From: Tsukamurella pseudospumae
GTDB lineage: Bacteria; Actinomycetota; Actinomycetes; Mycobacteriales; Mycobacteriaceae
NCBI RefSeq assembly: GCF_001575205.1
Contig: NZ_LSRE01000001.1
Coordinates: forward strand, 310,001 to 374,000
Reading direction: 5' to 3'
Length of the DNA stretch: 64,000 nt
In this document: positions 12,916 to 22,956 of the stretch, piece by piece
Layout: each line of letters begins with the position of its first letter
Position numbering within the stretch: the stretch's first letter is position 1
The notes under the pieces: generated by a model
Database searches by the model: none
Told to the model about the DNA's origin: nothing
The model's input: only the letters and a program-made list of their open reading frames with translations
Made by a program: the position numbers and the translations under genes

Positions 12916-13613
12916 CCAGCACGTCCGAGGGCCCGTCGGAGGAGTCGTCCGCCGAGATCGCCGCCGACGAGACCGGCGACGTCGCACGCGGCCTGAGCAT
13001 CGGCGCCGGCGCGGCCGTCCTGTTCCTCCTGCTGCGACTGCTGGCCGTGGCGGACTGGGACTGGAACACCGCGACGGCGATCATGGCGGTGACCGACGTC
13101 AACGACGCGCTGACCATGTTCTTCGGGACTCTGATGGGGGACGCGGCGTTCACGGGAGCTCTCGTGGCCCTACTGCTGCCGATCACGCTGCTCAAACTGG
13201 TGTGGCCGATCCGCGGCACTCGCACGGGTGTCGTAGGCACCAGCCTCACGCTCGCGCTGCTGATCGCCGCCGCGGTCGCCCTGTCGGCGACCTATCGGTA
13301 CGTCTGGGTGCCGATCAGCGCCGTGGTCGTCGGGCTCCTCGTCGTCGCGATGCGGCTGTTCTGGCGGCACGGCGTGCTCCGCCGGTTCACGGAGTTCGTG
13401 TTCCGGCGCGCCACTCTGATCGCGGGGATCGGCCTGCTCGCGATCGCCGGCCTCGTCGAGACGCCGTGGGTGCCGCTCGAGGACGTCGTGACGAAGACGG
13501 GGACCGTGCACGGCTACGTCCTCAAGGCGGAGCCGGGATTCCTGACGGTGCTCACCGAACCGGACCGGCAGGTGCGCGTCCTCACCACTGCCGACGTGCT
13601 CGAACGGCGCTGA
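12912..13613 (+). CDS. Predicted multi-pass membrane protein, function unknown
   Basis: A 233-residue protein that I do not recognise. After an acidic, serine-rich N-terminus of about 30 residues come four or five hydrophobic spans, including GAAVLFLLLRLLAV, TGALVALLLPITLLKL, LTLALLIAAAVALSATY, WVPISAVVVGLLVVAM and IAGIGLLAIAGL. The C-terminal 45 residues are hydrophilic and probably extramembranous. Its ATG overlaps the patatin stop, so the two are likely translationally coupled and the protein may anchor or assist the lipase; that is inference. Confidence 0.75.
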   Translation: MTSTSEGPSEESSAEIAADETGDVARGLSIGAGAAVLFLLLRLLAVADWDWNTATAIMAVTDVNDALTMFFGTLMGDAAFTGALVALLLPITLLKLVWPIRGTRTGVVGTSLTLALLIAAAVALSATYRYVWVPISAVVVGLLVVAMRLFWRHGVLRRFTEFVFRRATLIAGIGLLAIAGLVETPWVPLEDVVTKTGTVHGYVLKAEPGFLTVLTEPDRQVRVLTTADVLERR

Positions 13614-13632
13614 TCACCCTCGGGAACACAAT

Positions 13633-13646
13633 CGGACCACGGTCCG
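13633..13646. promoter_or_regulatory. Candidate operator (CGGACC-AC-GGTCCG)
   Basis: A perfect six-base inverted repeat with a two-base centre, 49 bases upstream of the luciferase-like monooxygenase start and just behind the preceding gene. The size and symmetry suit a TetR- or MarR-type dimer. No regulator gene is adjacent, so the binding protein is unknown. Confidence 0.45.
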
Positions 13647-13694
13647 TTACAGTTCTCGATGGGCCCGATGGAGGCCCGAACGGGAAGGATCGAC

Positions 13695-14828
13695 ATGCAG
13701 TTCGGAATCTTCAGCGTCGGCGACGTCACCGCGGACCCGACCACCGGCACCACCATCAGCGAGCACGACCGCATCGAGATGATGACGAAGATCGCGATCA
13801 AGGCCGAGGAAGTGGGCCTCGACGTCTTCGCGACGGGCGAGCACCACAACCCGCCCTTCGTGCCCAGTTCCCCCACCACGATGCTCGGCTGGATCGCCGC
13901 CCGCACCGAGAAGCTGCGCCTCTCCACGGCCACCACGCTGATCACCACCAACGACCCGGTGAAGATCGCCGAGGACTACGCGATGCTGCAGCACCTCGCG
14001 AACGGGCGGGTCGATCTCACGCTCGGCCGCGGCAACACCGGCCCCGTCTACCCGTGGTTCGGCAAGGACATCCGCCAGGGCATCCCGCTGGCCATCGAGA
14101 ACTACCACCTGCTGCGCCGCCTGTGGCGCGAGAGCGTCGTCGACTGGGAGGGCGAATTCCGCACGCCCCTGCAGAGCTACACCTCGACGCCGGCGCCGCT
14201 GGACGGCACGCCGCCGTTCGTGTGGCACGGCTCGATCCGCTCGCCCGAGATCGCCGAGCAGGCCGCCTTCTACGGCGACGGCTTCTTCCACAACAACATC
14301 TTCTGGAACAAGGAACACACCGAGCAGATGGTGCGCCTGTACCGGCAGCGCTTCGAGCACTACGGACACGGCTCCGCGGACCAGGCGATCGTCGGGCTCG
14401 GCGGTCAGGTCTTCATGGCCGGGACCGAGGCCGAGGCCAAGCGCCGGTTCCGCCCCTACTTCGACAACGCGCCCGTCTACGGCCACGGCCCGTCGTTGGA
14501 GGACTTCGAGAAGATGACCCCGCTCACCGTCGGCACCCCCGAGCAGGTGATCGAGAAGACGCTCGGCTTCGCCGCCTACGCGGGCGATTACCAGCGCCAG
14601 CTGTTCCTCGTCGACCACGCCGGCCTGCCGCTCGAGCAGGCGCTCGAGCAGGTCGAGATCCTCGGCACCCAGGTGGTTCCCGTGCTGCGCAAGGAGTTCG
14701 AGCTGCGCCGCCCCGCCCACGTCCCCTCGAATCCGCCGACGCACGAGTCGCTGGTCGCGGCCGGTCCCGACTCGCCGCATCACGACGTGGTGCCGTCCGC
14801 CGCCCTGCTCGCCGGACAGGAGGCCTGA
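13695..14828 (+). CDS. Luciferase-like FMN-dependent monooxygenase (CE1758 type)
   Basis: A 377-residue member of the bacterial luciferase (LLM) superfamily, a TIM-barrel enzyme using reduced FMN and oxygen. Seen: MQFGIFSVGDVTADPTTG at the start, ATGEHHNPPF, ARTEKLRLSTATTLITTNDP, GRVDLTLGRGNTGPVYPWFG, and ELRRPAHVPSNPPTHESL near the end. The pairing with the FMN reductase two bases downstream is the CE1758/CE1759 arrangement of Mycobacteriales, so the reductase probably supplies FMNH2. ATG at 13695 follows GGGAAGG. Substrate unknown. Confidence 0.87.
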   Translation: MQFGIFSVGDVTADPTTGTTISEHDRIEMMTKIAIKAEEVGLDVFATGEHHNPPFVPSSPTTMLGWIAARTEKLRLSTATTLITTNDPVKIAEDYAMLQHLANGRVDLTLGRGNTGPVYPWFGKDIRQGIPLAIENYHLLRRLWRESVVDWEGEFRTPLQSYTSTPAPLDGTPPFVWHGSIRSPEIAEQAAFYGDGFFHNNIFWNKEHTEQMVRLYRQRFEHYGHGSADQAIVGLGGQVFMAGTEAEAKRRFRPYFDNAPVYGHGPSLEDFEKMTPLTVGTPEQVIEKTLGFAAYAGDYQRQLFLVDHAGLPLEQALEQVEILGTQVVPVLRKEFELRRPAHVPSNPPTHESLVAAGPDSPHHDVVPSAALLAGQEA

Positions 14829-14830
14829 CG

Positions 14831-15484
14831 ATGTCGCGTTCCCTCGTCGTCGTCACGGCCGGCGTGTCCGAGCCGTCGTCCACCCGACTGCTCGCGGACC
14901 AGCTGGCGGATGCCGTCCTGGCCGGGGTCTCGGCCCGGGGTGAGGCGCTGGAGGTCACCGTCATCGAGGTCCGGGAGCTCGCGCGCGACCTCGCGACGGT
15001 GATGACCACGGGCGTTCCCACCCCCGCACTGACCGCGGCGCAGGATGCGCTCGCTGCGGCCGACGGCGTCATCGCCGTCTCGCCGGTGTTCACCGCCAGC
15101 TACAGCGGGCTGTTCAAGATGTTCTTCGACGCGCTCGACCCGAATTCACTGACCGGGGTGCCCGTGCTCATCGCCGCCACCGCCGGCACGCCGCGACACT
15201 CGTTGGTGCTGGACCACGCGCTCCGGCCGCTGTTCGGCTACTTGCGCGCCCGGACCCTCCCGACCGGCGTGTTCGCCGCCACCGAGGACTTCGGCTCGTC
15301 CGAGCTCGCGGCCCGGATCTCACGGGCCGGGGGTGAGCTCGCCGGCGCCCTGATCACGTCCGACGGTGCCGTGGCCGGCTTCGGCGGACCGTCGGACCTG
15401 GGCGCCCCACGGCGCTCCGGGAAGGGCACCGACCTCGGCCCCGTCACCGACTTCGCCGACCTGCTCCGCGGGCACACCGGCTAG
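14831..15484 (+). CDS. NADPH-dependent FMN reductase (CE1759 type)
   Basis: A 217-residue flavodoxin-fold reductase. The N-terminal strand LVVVTAGVSEPSSTRLLADQ resembles the phosphate-binding loop of the NADPH:FMN reductase family; ADGVIAVSPVFTASYSGLFKMFFDAL is the second flavin contact. It starts two bases after the monooxygenase stop and presumably feeds it reduced FMN. The last 165 bases overlap, antisense, the 3' end of the membrane-protein gene at 15320-16036. Confidence 0.87.
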   Translation: MSRSLVVVTAGVSEPSSTRLLADQLADAVLAGVSARGEALEVTVIEVRELARDLATVMTTGVPTPALTAAQDALAAADGVIAVSPVFTASYSGLFKMFFDALDPNSLTGVPVLIAATAGTPRHSLVLDHALRPLFGYLRARTLPTGVFAATEDFGSSELAARISRAGGELAGALITSDGAVAGFGGPSDLGAPRRSGKGTDLGPVTDFADLLRGHTG

Positions 15485-16036
15485 ACGGTCGTCCGCCAAC
15501 CGGCCGAACAGAGCGATCACCATGCACCACAGGGCTGCGACGCCCGGCCACACCATGACCAGCACCCACGACGCGAGGTCCGCGATCGTGCCGCCGGAGT
15601 GATCGGCCGGGGCGAGAAGATTGGCACCGTCGAGGCGGATCGACGGGGCTGCGGTGAAGTCCGAGCCGGCGGCGACCGGTCCAGTGAACCGGGCGTTCAC
15701 CACCGCCTGGCCGAGGAGGACGGCGACCACCACGCCGATCACCGCCGCACCGAGCGTGATCCCGACACCGCGCGGCGTTCGGCGCGCGCCGCGGAACAGC
15801 GCCGCACCGGTCAGCAGCCCGCCGACCGTCGACACCGCCGCGAACGCGGCCGTCGCGACGAAGAAATTGTCCAGGTAGTCCGTGCGCAGCACGGTCTGCC
15901 CGGACGAGAGCACCACCCCGCGCACGCCCGGCACCGTCGTTCCCCAGACGAGGGCGGCGGCGGCCCCGAGGACCGCACCGACCACGATCGGCACCACGAC
16001 GTGGGAGGTCGCGCTGGGCGCGGTTCGAATAGCCAT
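15320..16036 (-). CDS. Predicted membrane protein, convergent overlap with the FMN reductase gene
   Basis: A 238-residue protein of unknown function. Four hydrophobic spans are visible: VVVPIVVGAVLGAAAALVW, an FFVATAAFAAVSTVGGLLTG region, ITLGAAVIGVVVAVLLGQ and a C-terminal segment around VLVMVWPGVAALWCMVIALF. After the last span (about residue 180) the frame runs on for some 55 hydrophilic residues that lie antisense to the FMN reductase gene. Either the tail is genuinely coded on both strands or a stop has been lost by mutation or sequence error. ATG at 16036 is chosen. Confidence 0.7.
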   Translation of the reverse strand: MAIRTAPSATSHVVVPIVVGAVLGAAAALVWGTTVPGVRGVVLSSGQTVLRTDYLDNFFVATAAFAAVSTVGGLLTGAALFRGARRTPRGVGITLGAAVIGVVVAVLLGQAVVNARFTGPVAAGSDFTAAPSIRLDGANLLAPADHSGGTIADLASWVLVMVWPGVAALWCMVIALFGRLADDRLAGVPAEQVGEVGDGAEVGALPGAPWGAQVRRSAEAGHGTVGRDQGAGELTPGP

Positions 16037-16073
16037 CAGGGTAAGCGTATCGACCGTTCCTGTGCGGCCGGCG

Positions 16074-16292
16074 TCAGCGCTCGCGGCTCTTCGAGTCCAG
16101 CTCGCCGTGCCGGGAGCAGCGGGCGGTCCAGCCGTCGGGGCTGACCTGCACGATCATCCGGCGCGCACAGTAGGCGCAGTAGCGCGGCGGCTCGAGGCCG
16201 AGGAGCGCCGCCGCGAAGACGGGCGCCCCCTCGGCGAGCGGCTTGCCGGTGAACTCGTTGTACACCGGCTCCTTGTCGGCCACGACCGTCAC
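16074..16292 (-). CDS. bsaP: Biotin synthase auxiliary protein (BsaP-like)
   Basis: A 72-residue protein directly behind bioB, overlapping its stop by four bases. Seen: [10 protein letters not shown], then a cysteine cluster CAYC followed by a further Cys and His in [10 protein letters not shown]. In mycobacteria the small protein next to bioB (BsaP) carries an iron-sulfur cluster and is needed for efficient BioB turnover, probably by supporting repair of the cluster sacrificed as sulfur donor. Size, cysteines and position match. The role here is inferred from that family. Confidence 0.82.
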   Translation of the reverse strand: MTVVADKEPVYNEFTGKPLAEGAPVFAAALLGLEPPRYCAYCARRMIVQVSPDGWTARCSRHGELDSKSRER

Positions 16293-17296
16293 AGCGTCTC
16301 GTTCAGGGCCTTGATCGGCATCTTCAGCTCGCCGAGCAGGTCGAGATCGGTCTCAGCGGGCCGACCCAGAGTGGTGAGGTAGTTGCCGACGATGACGGCG
16401 TTGATCCCGCCGAGGATGCCCTTCTCGGCGCCCAGGTCACCGAGGGTGATCTCGCGGCCGCCGGCGAAGCGCAGGATCGTGCGCGGCAGCGCCAGCCGGA
16501 ACGCGGCGATGGACCGGAGCGCCTCGTTCGGCTCGAGCACGTCCAGGTCGCCGAAGGGGGTGCCGGGGCGCGGGTTGAGGAAGTTGAGCGGCACCTCGTC
16601 GGGCTCGAGCTCGGCCAGGTTCGCGGCGAACTCGGCGCGCTGCTCCAGCGTCTCGCCCATACCCAGGATACCGCCGCAGCAGACCTCCATGCCGGCCTCG
16701 CGCACCATCTGCAGGGTGCCCCAGCGCTCCTCCCACGAGTGGGTGGTCACGACCTTCGGGAAGTGCGAGCGCGAGGTCTCCAGGTTGTGGTTGTAGCGGT
16801 GCACGCCCATCGCCTTGAGCTCGTCGACCTGCTCCTGGGTGAGCATGCCGAGGCTGCACGCGATCTGGATGTCGACCTCGTTGCGGATGGCCTCGATGCC
16901 GGCGGCCACCTGGCTCATCAGGCGCTTGTCCGGGCCTCGGACGGCGGCGACGATGCAGAACTCCGTCGCGCCGGTCTTGGCGGTCTGCTTGGCGGCCTCG
17001 ACCAGCGACGGGATGTCGATCCACGCCGAGCGCACGGGCGACTCGAACAGGCCCGACTGGCTGCAGAAATGACAGTCCTCGGGGCAGCCACCGGTCTTGA
17101 GGCTGATGATGCCCTCGACCTCGACCTCGGGGCCGCACCACTTCATGCGCACCTCGTGGGCGAGCTGGAGGACCTCGTCGAGCTTCTCGTCGGGCAACTG
17201 CAGCACGGCCAGGACCTGCTCCTGGCTCAGTCCCTCGCCGCGCTCGAGCACCTGCTCGCGTGCGACCTCGATGATGTCGGCCAGGACCCCGGTCAT
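16289..17296 (-). CDS. bioB: Biotin synthase
   Basis: A 335-residue radical-SAM enzyme that inserts sulfur into dethiobiotin. The SAM-cluster motif [11 protein letters not shown] (CX3CX2C) is clear, followed by YNHNLETS, the [11 protein letters not shown] block and FLNPRPGTP, all BioB signatures. ATG at 17296 is preferred; an in-frame start 24 codons upstream would place the coding region closer to the operator. A TGAAC-N3-GTTCA operator lies 91 bases upstream, suggesting control by BioQ. It is followed by bsaP with an ATGA overlap. Confidence 0.96.
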   Translation of the reverse strand: MTGVLADIIEVAREQVLERGEGLSQEQVLAVLQLPDEKLDEVLQLAHEVRMKWCGPEVEVEGIISLKTGGCPEDCHFCSQSGLFESPVRSAWIDIPSLVEAAKQTAKTGATEFCIVAAVRGPDKRLMSQVAAGIEAIRNEVDIQIACSLGMLTQEQVDELKAMGVHRYNHNLETSRSHFPKVVTTHSWEERWGTLQMVREAGMEVCCGGILGMGETLEQRAEFAANLAELEPDEVPLNFLNPRPGTPFGDLDVLEPNEALRSIAAFRLALPRTILRFAGGREITLGDLGAEKGILGGINAVIVGNYLTTLGRPAETDLDLLGELKMPIKALNETL

Positions 17297-17386
17297 GTAG
17301 ATCTCCCTCGTCGGCTGTGCGCTGTCGGCTGTGGTGTGCGACACCGTGGCGTCGCGGTTACCGAGCACTGTACAGCGTTCAATTCA

Positions 17387-17399
17387 TGAACGGTGTTCA
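17387..17399. promoter_or_regulatory. BioQ-type operator upstream of bioB
   Basis: A perfect dyad TGAACGGTGTTCA lies between the bioD stop (17411) and the bioB start (17296). It matches the TGAAC-N3-GTT pattern of the TetR-family biotin regulator BioQ known in corynebacteria and mycobacteria. It suggests that bioB-bsaP has its own promoter apart from the upstream bio genes. A 12-of-13 match also occurs inside bioD at 17734-17746. Confidence 0.78.
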
Positions 17400-17410
17400 A
17401 GGGCCGTCGG

Positions 17411-18121
17411 TCACAGTCGGGCGAGTCCGGCCAGCCACTCCCGGTCGAACCACGACGCGGCCTGCGCACCGAACCGCGCCGGCGCGAGCGCGGGGGCACC
17501 GTCGGGCACCCTGCCCACGATCGGCACTCCGGTGAGCTCGGGAAGGTCGACGAGGTTGCAACGTTCCGCCAGGCCCGGGGCCTCGGGCCAGCGGGAGAGC
17601 ACGATCCCCGCGCAGGCGACCCCGCCGGCCTCCAGCGCCCGGACGGTGAGCTCGGTGTGGTTGAGCGTGCCGAGGGCGGGATCGGCCACCACCACGACCG
17701 CCGCGCCGAGTTCCCGGGCCAGGTCGATGAGTGTGAACGGTGTTCGAGTTCCGTCGAGGCCGAGGCGCACCAGGACGCCGCCGGCCCCCTCCACGAGGAC
17801 CGTCCCCTCCACACGCCGCACGATCTCGGCCGCCTCGTCGAGGCCCAGGGGCGCCAGACCCGCGCGGCGGGCCGCGGTGAGCGGCGCGAGGGGCTCCGGG
17901 TACCGCCGGTGCTCGACCGTCTCCACCCCGGGAACCAGCCGCGCGACCTCGGCCGCGTCCGACAGCGCACCGTCGGCGTCGCGATCGGCACCGTCGGGCA
18001 GTCCGGTCTGGGCGGGCTTGACGACGGTGACCGGCCCCGCGGTCCGCAGCGCCGCGGCGAGGGCGGCCGTGGCCACCGTCTTACCGACACCGGTGGACGT
18101 GCCGGTCACGCCGAGGATCAT
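17411..18121 (-). CDS. bioD: Dethiobiotin synthetase
   Basis: A 236-residue ATP-dependent carboxylase that closes the ureido ring of biotin from 7,8-diaminopelargonate. The N-terminal P-loop is GTSTGVGKT, followed by VVKPAQTG and [10 protein letters not shown], the standard BioD motifs. Its ATG overlaps the bioF stop by four bases. The coding sequence contains a near-perfect BioQ-like dyad at 17734-17746, which may be chance. Confidence 0.95.
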   Translation of the reverse strand: MILGVTGTSTGVGKTVATAALAAALRTAGPVTVVKPAQTGLPDGADRDADGALSDAAEVARLVPGVETVEHRRYPEPLAPLTAARRAGLAPLGLDEAAEIVRRVEGTVLVEGAGGVLVRLGLDGTRTPFTLIDLARELGAAVVVVADPALGTLNHTELTVRALEAGGVACAGIVLSRWPEAPGLAERCNLVDLPELTGVPIVGRVPDGAPALAPARFGAQAASWFDREWLAGLARL

Positions 18122-19251
18122 GCGACCGCCCGCCGGATCACTGCGACGGCGGCGTCGACCTCGGCGTCCGTGAGATCGGCGCGGACGGTGATCCGCAGCC
18201 GCGAGGTCCCTTCTGGCACCGACGGGGGCCGGAAGCAACCGACGTGCACGCCCTGCGCCGCGCAGGCGTCGCGGGCGGCGACGGCCCGCTCCGGCTCGCC
18301 GAGGACGAGCGAGACCACCGCCGATGTCGGCTCGGGCGCGCCGATGCCGGAGGCCACGGCGCGGGCGCGGTCGAGGACTCGGTTCGCGAGCGCGGGGTCG
18401 GCCCGCAGTTCGGCGAGGGCGGCGGCCGCGGCCGCGACGGCCACGGGGGCGAGGCCCGTGTCGAAGATGAACGGACGCGCCGCGTCGATGAGGTGCGCGC
18501 GCACCCTCTGAGGTCCGAGGACGACGCCCCCCTGGGAGCCGAGGGCCTTGGACATGGTGGCCGTGACGACGAGGTCGGGCGCGCCGGCAAGGCCGAGTTC
18601 GTGGACGAGACCGCGCCCGCCGTCGCCTCGGACCCCCAGGCCGTGCGCCTCGTCGACGACGAGGACCGCGCCGTGCGCGCGGGCGGCGGCGTAGAGGCCC
18701 GCGACGGGGGCGAGCATGCCGTCCGCGCTGTAGACCGAGTCGGTGAGGACGAGCGCGCGGACCTCGGTGCGCGCGGCGAGGGCCTCCCGAACGGCGTTCA
18801 CGTCTCCTCGCGGGGTGACGACGATGCGCGCGCGGGAGAGGCGGCAGGCGTCGACGAGCGAGGCGTGCGAGCCGCCGTCAGAGACGACCAGGGCACCGCG
18901 GCCCGCGAGCGCGGTCACGACACCGAGGTTCGCGAGATATCCCGACGAGAAGCACAGCGCCGCCTCCGCGCCCAGGAATTCCGCGAGGCCGCGCTCGAAG
19001 GACTCGTGCAGTTCGGTGGTGCCGGTGACCAGCCTCGATCCGGTGGCGCCGGCTCCCCAGACGCGCAGGGCGTCGGCGGCGGCCGCGAGCACGCGCGGGT
19101 GCCGACTCAGGCCCAGGTAATCGTTCGACGCGAGGTCGAGCCCGGGTTCGTCGGGGCGGCGCGCCGTCAGCGTGCGACGCAGGCCGGCCTCGGCGCGGTC
19201 CGCGGCGTAGCCGTCGAGCCACCCCAGCGCATCTACTTGAACACCGTTCAC
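18118..19251 (-). CDS. bioF: 8-amino-7-oxononanoate synthase
   Basis: A 377-residue PLP enzyme that condenses pimeloyl thioester with alanine. The PLP lysine is in [13 protein letters not shown], and [25 protein letters not shown] and VDEAHGLG are family motifs. The start is best placed at GTG 19251, five bases after the bioA stop. An operator-like dyad covers the first codons, so an operator may overlap the translation start. An upstream in-frame ATG at 19311 lies within bioA and is less likely. Confidence 0.93.
   Translation of the reverse strand: MNGVQVDALGWLDGYAADRAEAGLRRTLTARRPDEPGLDLASNDYLGLSRHPRVLAAAADALRVWGAGATGSRLVTGTTELHESFERGLAEFLGAEAALCFSSGYLANLGVVTALAGRGALVVSDGGSHASLVDACRLSRARIVVTPRGDVNAVREALAARTEVRALVLTDSVYSADGMLAPVAGLYAAARAHGAVLVVDEAHGLGVRGDGGRGLVHELGLAGAPDLVVTATMSKALGSQGGVVLGPQRVRAHLIDAARPFIFDTGLAPVAVAAAAAALAELRADPALANRVLDRARAVASGIGAPEPTSAVVSLVLGEPERAVAARDACAAQGVHVGCFRPPSVPEGTSRLRITVRADLTDAEVDAAVAVIRRAVA
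19238..19250. promoter_or_regulatory. BioQ-type operator at the bioF start
   Basis: A perfect TGAAC-N3-GTTCA dyad, the same sequence as the bioB operator when read on the minus strand. It covers the start region of bioF, immediately after the bioA stop. It suggests an internal promoter for bioF-bioD, perhaps leaderless, in addition to the upstream bioA promoter. Confidence 0.7.
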
Positions 19252-19255
19252 CCGA

Positions 19256-20527
19256 TCACTGTAGCGCCGCGCGGACCGCGGCCGAGACCCCTCCGCAGAT
19301 CGCGGCCACATCCGCGGGCGTGCTGATGAACGGCGGCATCGTGTAGACGAGGTCGCGGAAGGGTCGCAGCCAGACCCCGGCGGCGACGGTCGCCTCAGTG
19401 GCGACGGTCATGTCGACCGGCCGGTCGAGCTGCACCACGCCGATGGCGCCCAACACGCGCACGTCGACGACGCCGGGCATTGCGCGCAGCGGCGCCAGCC
19501 CGTCCCGCAGTCCCCGCTCGATGGCACCCACCCGCGCCGCCCAGTTCTGCGACAGCAGCAGTTCCGTACTGGCCACGGCGATCGCGCAGGCGAGCGGGTT
19601 CGCCATGAACGTCGGTCCGTGCATGAGCGCACCCTGGTCGGAGTTCGAGATGGTCAGCGCGACCTCGTCGGTGCAGAGCATCGCGGCCAGCGTGAGGTAT
19701 CCCCCGGTCAGGGCCTTGCCGACGCAGAGGATGTCCGGTGTGACTCCGGCGGCGTCGCACGCGAACAGCGTCCCGGTGCGCCCGAATCCGGTCGCGATCT
19801 CGTCGCAGATCAGCAGCACCCCGTGCCGGGCCGTGATGTCGCGCAGGGCCGCGACGTACGCGGGCGGGTGGAAGCGCATGCCGCCCGCGCCCTGGACGAC
19901 CGGCTCGATGATGACGGCCGCGAGCTCGTGGGCGTGTTCGCCGACGAGGCGATCCAGCTCGGCGACATAGTCCTCGTCGTACTCCGCGGGCGGCGCCGGC
20001 GCGAAGACCTGCGTCGCCAGGACGTCCGACCACAGGGAGTGCATGCCACCGTCGGGGTCGCACACGCTCATCGGCGTGAAGGTGTCGCCGTGGTAGCCGC
20101 CGCGCCAGGTCAGCAGCCGGTTCCGGCCACTGATCCCCCGGGCGCGCCAGTACTGCAGCGCGGTCTTCACGGCGACCTCGATCGACACCGAGCCACTGTC
20201 GGCGAGGAAGACCCGGTCCAGACCGTCCGGCGTGATCCGGACCAGGAGCTCGCCCAGCCGCGCGGCGCTCTCATGAGTCAGCCCGCCGAACATGACGTGC
20301 GACATCGTGTCGAGCTGCGCCTTCGCCGCGGCGTCGAGCACCGGGTTGCGGTAGCCGTGGATCGCGGCCCACCAAGAGCTCATCCCGTCGATGACCTGCG
20401 ATCCGTCGCCGAGAGTCAGGCGCACGCCCTCCGCCGAGGTGACCACCCGGGCCCCGGTACCACCCACCGCGCTGTACGGGTGCCAGAGGGTGCGGGCGTC
20501 CAGGGCGAGGATCTCATCGGGCGTCAT
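19256..20527 (-). CDS. bioA: Adenosylmethionine-8-amino-7-oxononanoate aminotransferase
   Basis: A 423-residue class III aminotransferase that makes 7,8-diaminopelargonate with SAM as amino donor. Seen: [10 protein letters not shown] at the start, [26 protein letters not shown], and the PLP lysine in [20 protein letters not shown] at 20527 is preferred. It heads the bioA-bioF-bioD run and is divergent from treY, whose most upstream start lies only 33 bases away, so the promoters overlap or lie inside coding sequence. Confidence 0.95.
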   Translation of the reverse strand: MTPDEILALDARTLWHPYSAVGGTGARVVTSAEGVRLTLGDGSQVIDGMSSWWAAIHGYRNPVLDAAAKAQLDTMSHVMFGGLTHESAARLGELLVRITPDGLDRVFLADSGSVSIEVAVKTALQYWRARGISGRNRLLTWRGGYHGDTFTPMSVCDPDGGMHSLWSDVLATQVFAPAPPAEYDEDYVAELDRLVGEHAHELAAVIIEPVVQGAGGMRFHPPAYVAALRDITARHGVLLICDEIATGFGRTGTLFACDAAGVTPDILCVGKALTGGYLTLAAMLCTDEVALTISNSDQGALMHGPTFMANPLACAIAVASTELLLSQNWAARVGAIERGLRDGLAPLRAMPGVVDVRVLGAIGVVQLDRPVDMTVATEATVAAGVWLRPFRDLVYTMPPFISTPADVAAICGGVSAAVRAALQ

Positions 20528-20560
20528 GTCGGGCCACCATAGCCGCGTTACTCTGGCCGG

Positions 20561-22921
20561 GTGCACGGCACGAGCGGGTTGGGCCCGAAGGAACGTCGGG
20601 TGGGTTCGACCTACCGCCTGCAGCTCTCCCCTGCCTTCACGTTCGACGACGCCGCAGCTCAGGTGCCCTACCTGGCGGATCTCGGCGTGACCCACCTGTA
20701 CCTGTCGCCGGTGCTGGAAGCGGTGCGCGGTTCCATGCACGGATACGACGTCGTCGACCCGACGACGGTGCGCGGCGAGCTGGGCGGCCGCAAGGGCCTC
20801 GAGCGGCTCGCGGACTCGGCGCACGTCGACGGCCTCGGCCTGGTGATCGACATCGTGCCGAATCATCTCGGCGTGGGCCGCCCGGAGCAGAACCCGTGGT
20901 GGTGGGATGTACTGCGCCTCGGCCGGATGTCCGCGTTCGCGCACGTCTTCGACATCGACTGGGACCCGCGCAACGGGGCCGGGGGCAAGCTCGCGATCCC
21001 GGTCCTGGCCTCCGAGGAGGACGCGGCGGCGCTCGCCGTCGACCGTACGGGGCCCGAGCCCGTGCTCCGCTACCACGACCGCACGTTCCCGATCGGTCGC
21101 GACGTGGGCGGCCTCGACGCGGAGCGACTGCATTACGCGCAGCCCTACCGGCTGGTGCCCTGGCGGTCCCCGGTGCGCTCCTACCGGCGGTTCTTCACGG
21201 TCGACGACCTTGCCGGCGTCCGCGTCGAGGACCCCGAGGTGTTCGCCGCGACGCACGCCGAGATCGGCTCCTGGTTCGCGGACGGGATCGCCGACGGCTT
21301 GCGCGTCGACCACCCCGACGGCCTGGCGGATCCGATCGACTACCTGCGCCGGCTGCGCGAGCTCGTCGGACCCGACGCCTGGATCGTGGTCGAGAAGATC
21401 CTCGAGCCGGACGAGCCGCTCGATCCGGATCTCCCCGTCGCCGGAACGGCGGGCTACGACGCGCTCCGCGAGCTCGGTCACGCCCTGCTCGACCCCGCCG
21501 GGGAGCCGGGCCTGACGGATCTCCACACACGCTGGACCGGGGACGACGGTGCCGTGCGGTGGAACTCCAGCTCGGTCCTCCGACTCCGAGACGAGCTCGC
21601 CGCCCGCGATCTGCGCCCCGAGTTCCTCCGGCTGGCCCGGTCGGTCCGTGAGGAGACCGGTACGTCCGTCCCCATCGATGCGCTCGCGGAGGCCGCGCTG
21701 GCGTGGATGAACGAGATCCCCTACTACCGCGACGACTACCCGGTCCTGCACGTCCCCGCCGCGAACACGGGAACCTATGCGCACTATCGGTCGACCTTCG
21801 GCGAGGCCGTGCCCGGGCAGGCGACCGCGACCGAGGCCGTGGCGGCCGCGCGCTCCCTCGGCCGGGACAGCGCGCACCGGTTCGCCCAGCTCACCGGGGC
21901 GCTCACGGCGAAGTCCCTCGAGGACACCTCCTATTACCGCGCCGCCCGGCTGATCTCCCTGCAGGAGGTGGGCGGCGCACCGTCGGACTTCGGGCCCGAG
22001 GATCCCCACCCGGCCCTGTCCCGCCGCGCCGTCGAGTGGCCCGCGGCGATGACCACCCTCTCGACCCACGACACCAAGCGCGGTGAGGACGTCCGGGCCC
22101 GGATCGGGGTGCTCGGCCAGTGCTCCGGCGACTGGGCGACGGCGGTGGAGCGGTGGCTGCCCGAGCTGCCCTCCGCACCCGATCCGGTCACAGGATTGTT
22201 CCTGCTCCAGACGGTGTTCGGCGTCCTGCCCGACGACGGCGCGGTCACCGACGACCTGCGGGGCCGGCTGCACGCGTACGCCGAGAAGGCCATGCGGGAG
22301 GCCCGGATCGGCACCTCCTGGACCTCGCCCGACGGTGCCTTCGAGGCCGCCGGTCACACGTTTCTCGACGCGGTGCTGGGCGGTCCGGTCGGTACGGAGA
22401 TGGCGGAGCTGGTCGCCGGACTCGCTCCGCACGGCCGTTCCGACTCCCTCGCGCAGAAGCTGCTGCAGCTCGCCGGGCCGGGCGTGCCCGACATCTACCA
22501 GGGCACGGAGCGATGGGAGGACTCGCTCGTGGATCCCGACAACCGCCGCCCCGTCGACTGGACGGCGCTGCGGGACGACTCGCACCCCAAGCGGGCAGTG
22601 GTGCGCGCAGCGCTGCGGCTGCGCCGCGAGCGCCCGGACAGCTTCGTCGGCGGCTCCTACACTCCGCTCCGCGCGGACGGCCCCGGTGCCGATCACCTGC
22701 TCGGGTTCCACCGCGGCCCGCAAGGCGGATCGTCCGACGTGGCCGCCCTCGCGACGCGCCGCTCCCTGGTCCTCGACCGCGCCGGGGGCTGGCGCGGCAC
22801 ACGCGTGGACCTCGGCGGGGGCGCATGGACGGATCGTCTCACGGGGAACGTCTTCGCAGGTCGGGCGACACTCGCCGAGGTTCTCCTCGAACATCCTGTC
22901 GCCCTGCTGGTGCGCGAGTAG
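20561..22921 (+). CDS. treY: Malto-oligosyltrehalose synthase
   Basis: A 786-residue GH13 enzyme that turns the reducing end of malto-oligosaccharides into a trehalosyl unit. Seen: [66 protein letters not shown] (nucleophile region), and the C-terminal [23 protein letters not shown] block typical of TreY. The start is GTG at 20561 or, equally plausible, GTG at 20600 directly before STYRLQ. Together with TreZ it forms the glycogen-to-trehalose route. No treX debranching gene is present. Confidence 0.94.
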   Translation: MHGTSGLGPKERRVGSTYRLQLSPAFTFDDAAAQVPYLADLGVTHLYLSPVLEAVRGSMHGYDVVDPTTVRGELGGRKGLERLADSAHVDGLGLVIDIVPNHLGVGRPEQNPWWWDVLRLGRMSAFAHVFDIDWDPRNGAGGKLAIPVLASEEDAAALAVDRTGPEPVLRYHDRTFPIGRDVGGLDAERLHYAQPYRLVPWRSPVRSYRRFFTVDDLAGVRVEDPEVFAATHAEIGSWFADGIADGLRVDHPDGLADPIDYLRRLRELVGPDAWIVVEKILEPDEPLDPDLPVAGTAGYDALRELGHALLDPAGEPGLTDLHTRWTGDDGAVRWNSSSVLRLRDELAARDLRPEFLRLARSVREETGTSVPIDALAEAALAWMNEIPYYRDDYPVLHVPAANTGTYAHYRSTFGEAVPGQATATEAVAAARSLGRDSAHRFAQLTGALTAKSLEDTSYYRAARLISLQEVGGAPSDFGPEDPHPALSRRAVEWPAAMTTLSTHDTKRGEDVRARIGVLGQCSGDWATAVERWLPELPSAPDPVTGLFLLQTVFGVLPDDGAVTDDLRGRLHAYAEKAMREARIGTSWTSPDGAFEAAGHTFLDAVLGGPVGTEMAELVAGLAPHGRSDSLAQKLLQLAGPGVPDIYQGTERWEDSLVDPDNRRPVDWTALRDDSHPKRAVVRAALRLRRERPDSFVGGSYTPLRADGPGADHLLGFHRGPQGGSSDVAALATRRSLVLDRAGGWRGTRVDLGGGAWTDRLTGNVFAGRATLAEVLLEHPVALLVRE

Positions 22922-22956
22922 AAAACTTGTCAGTGGGTCCGCGCACACTCGTGAAC

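Noticed and set aside
17734-17746. Third BioQ-like site inside bioD.
   Set aside because: One mismatch and fully inside coding sequence away from any start; mentioned under bioD but not counted as a separate operator.
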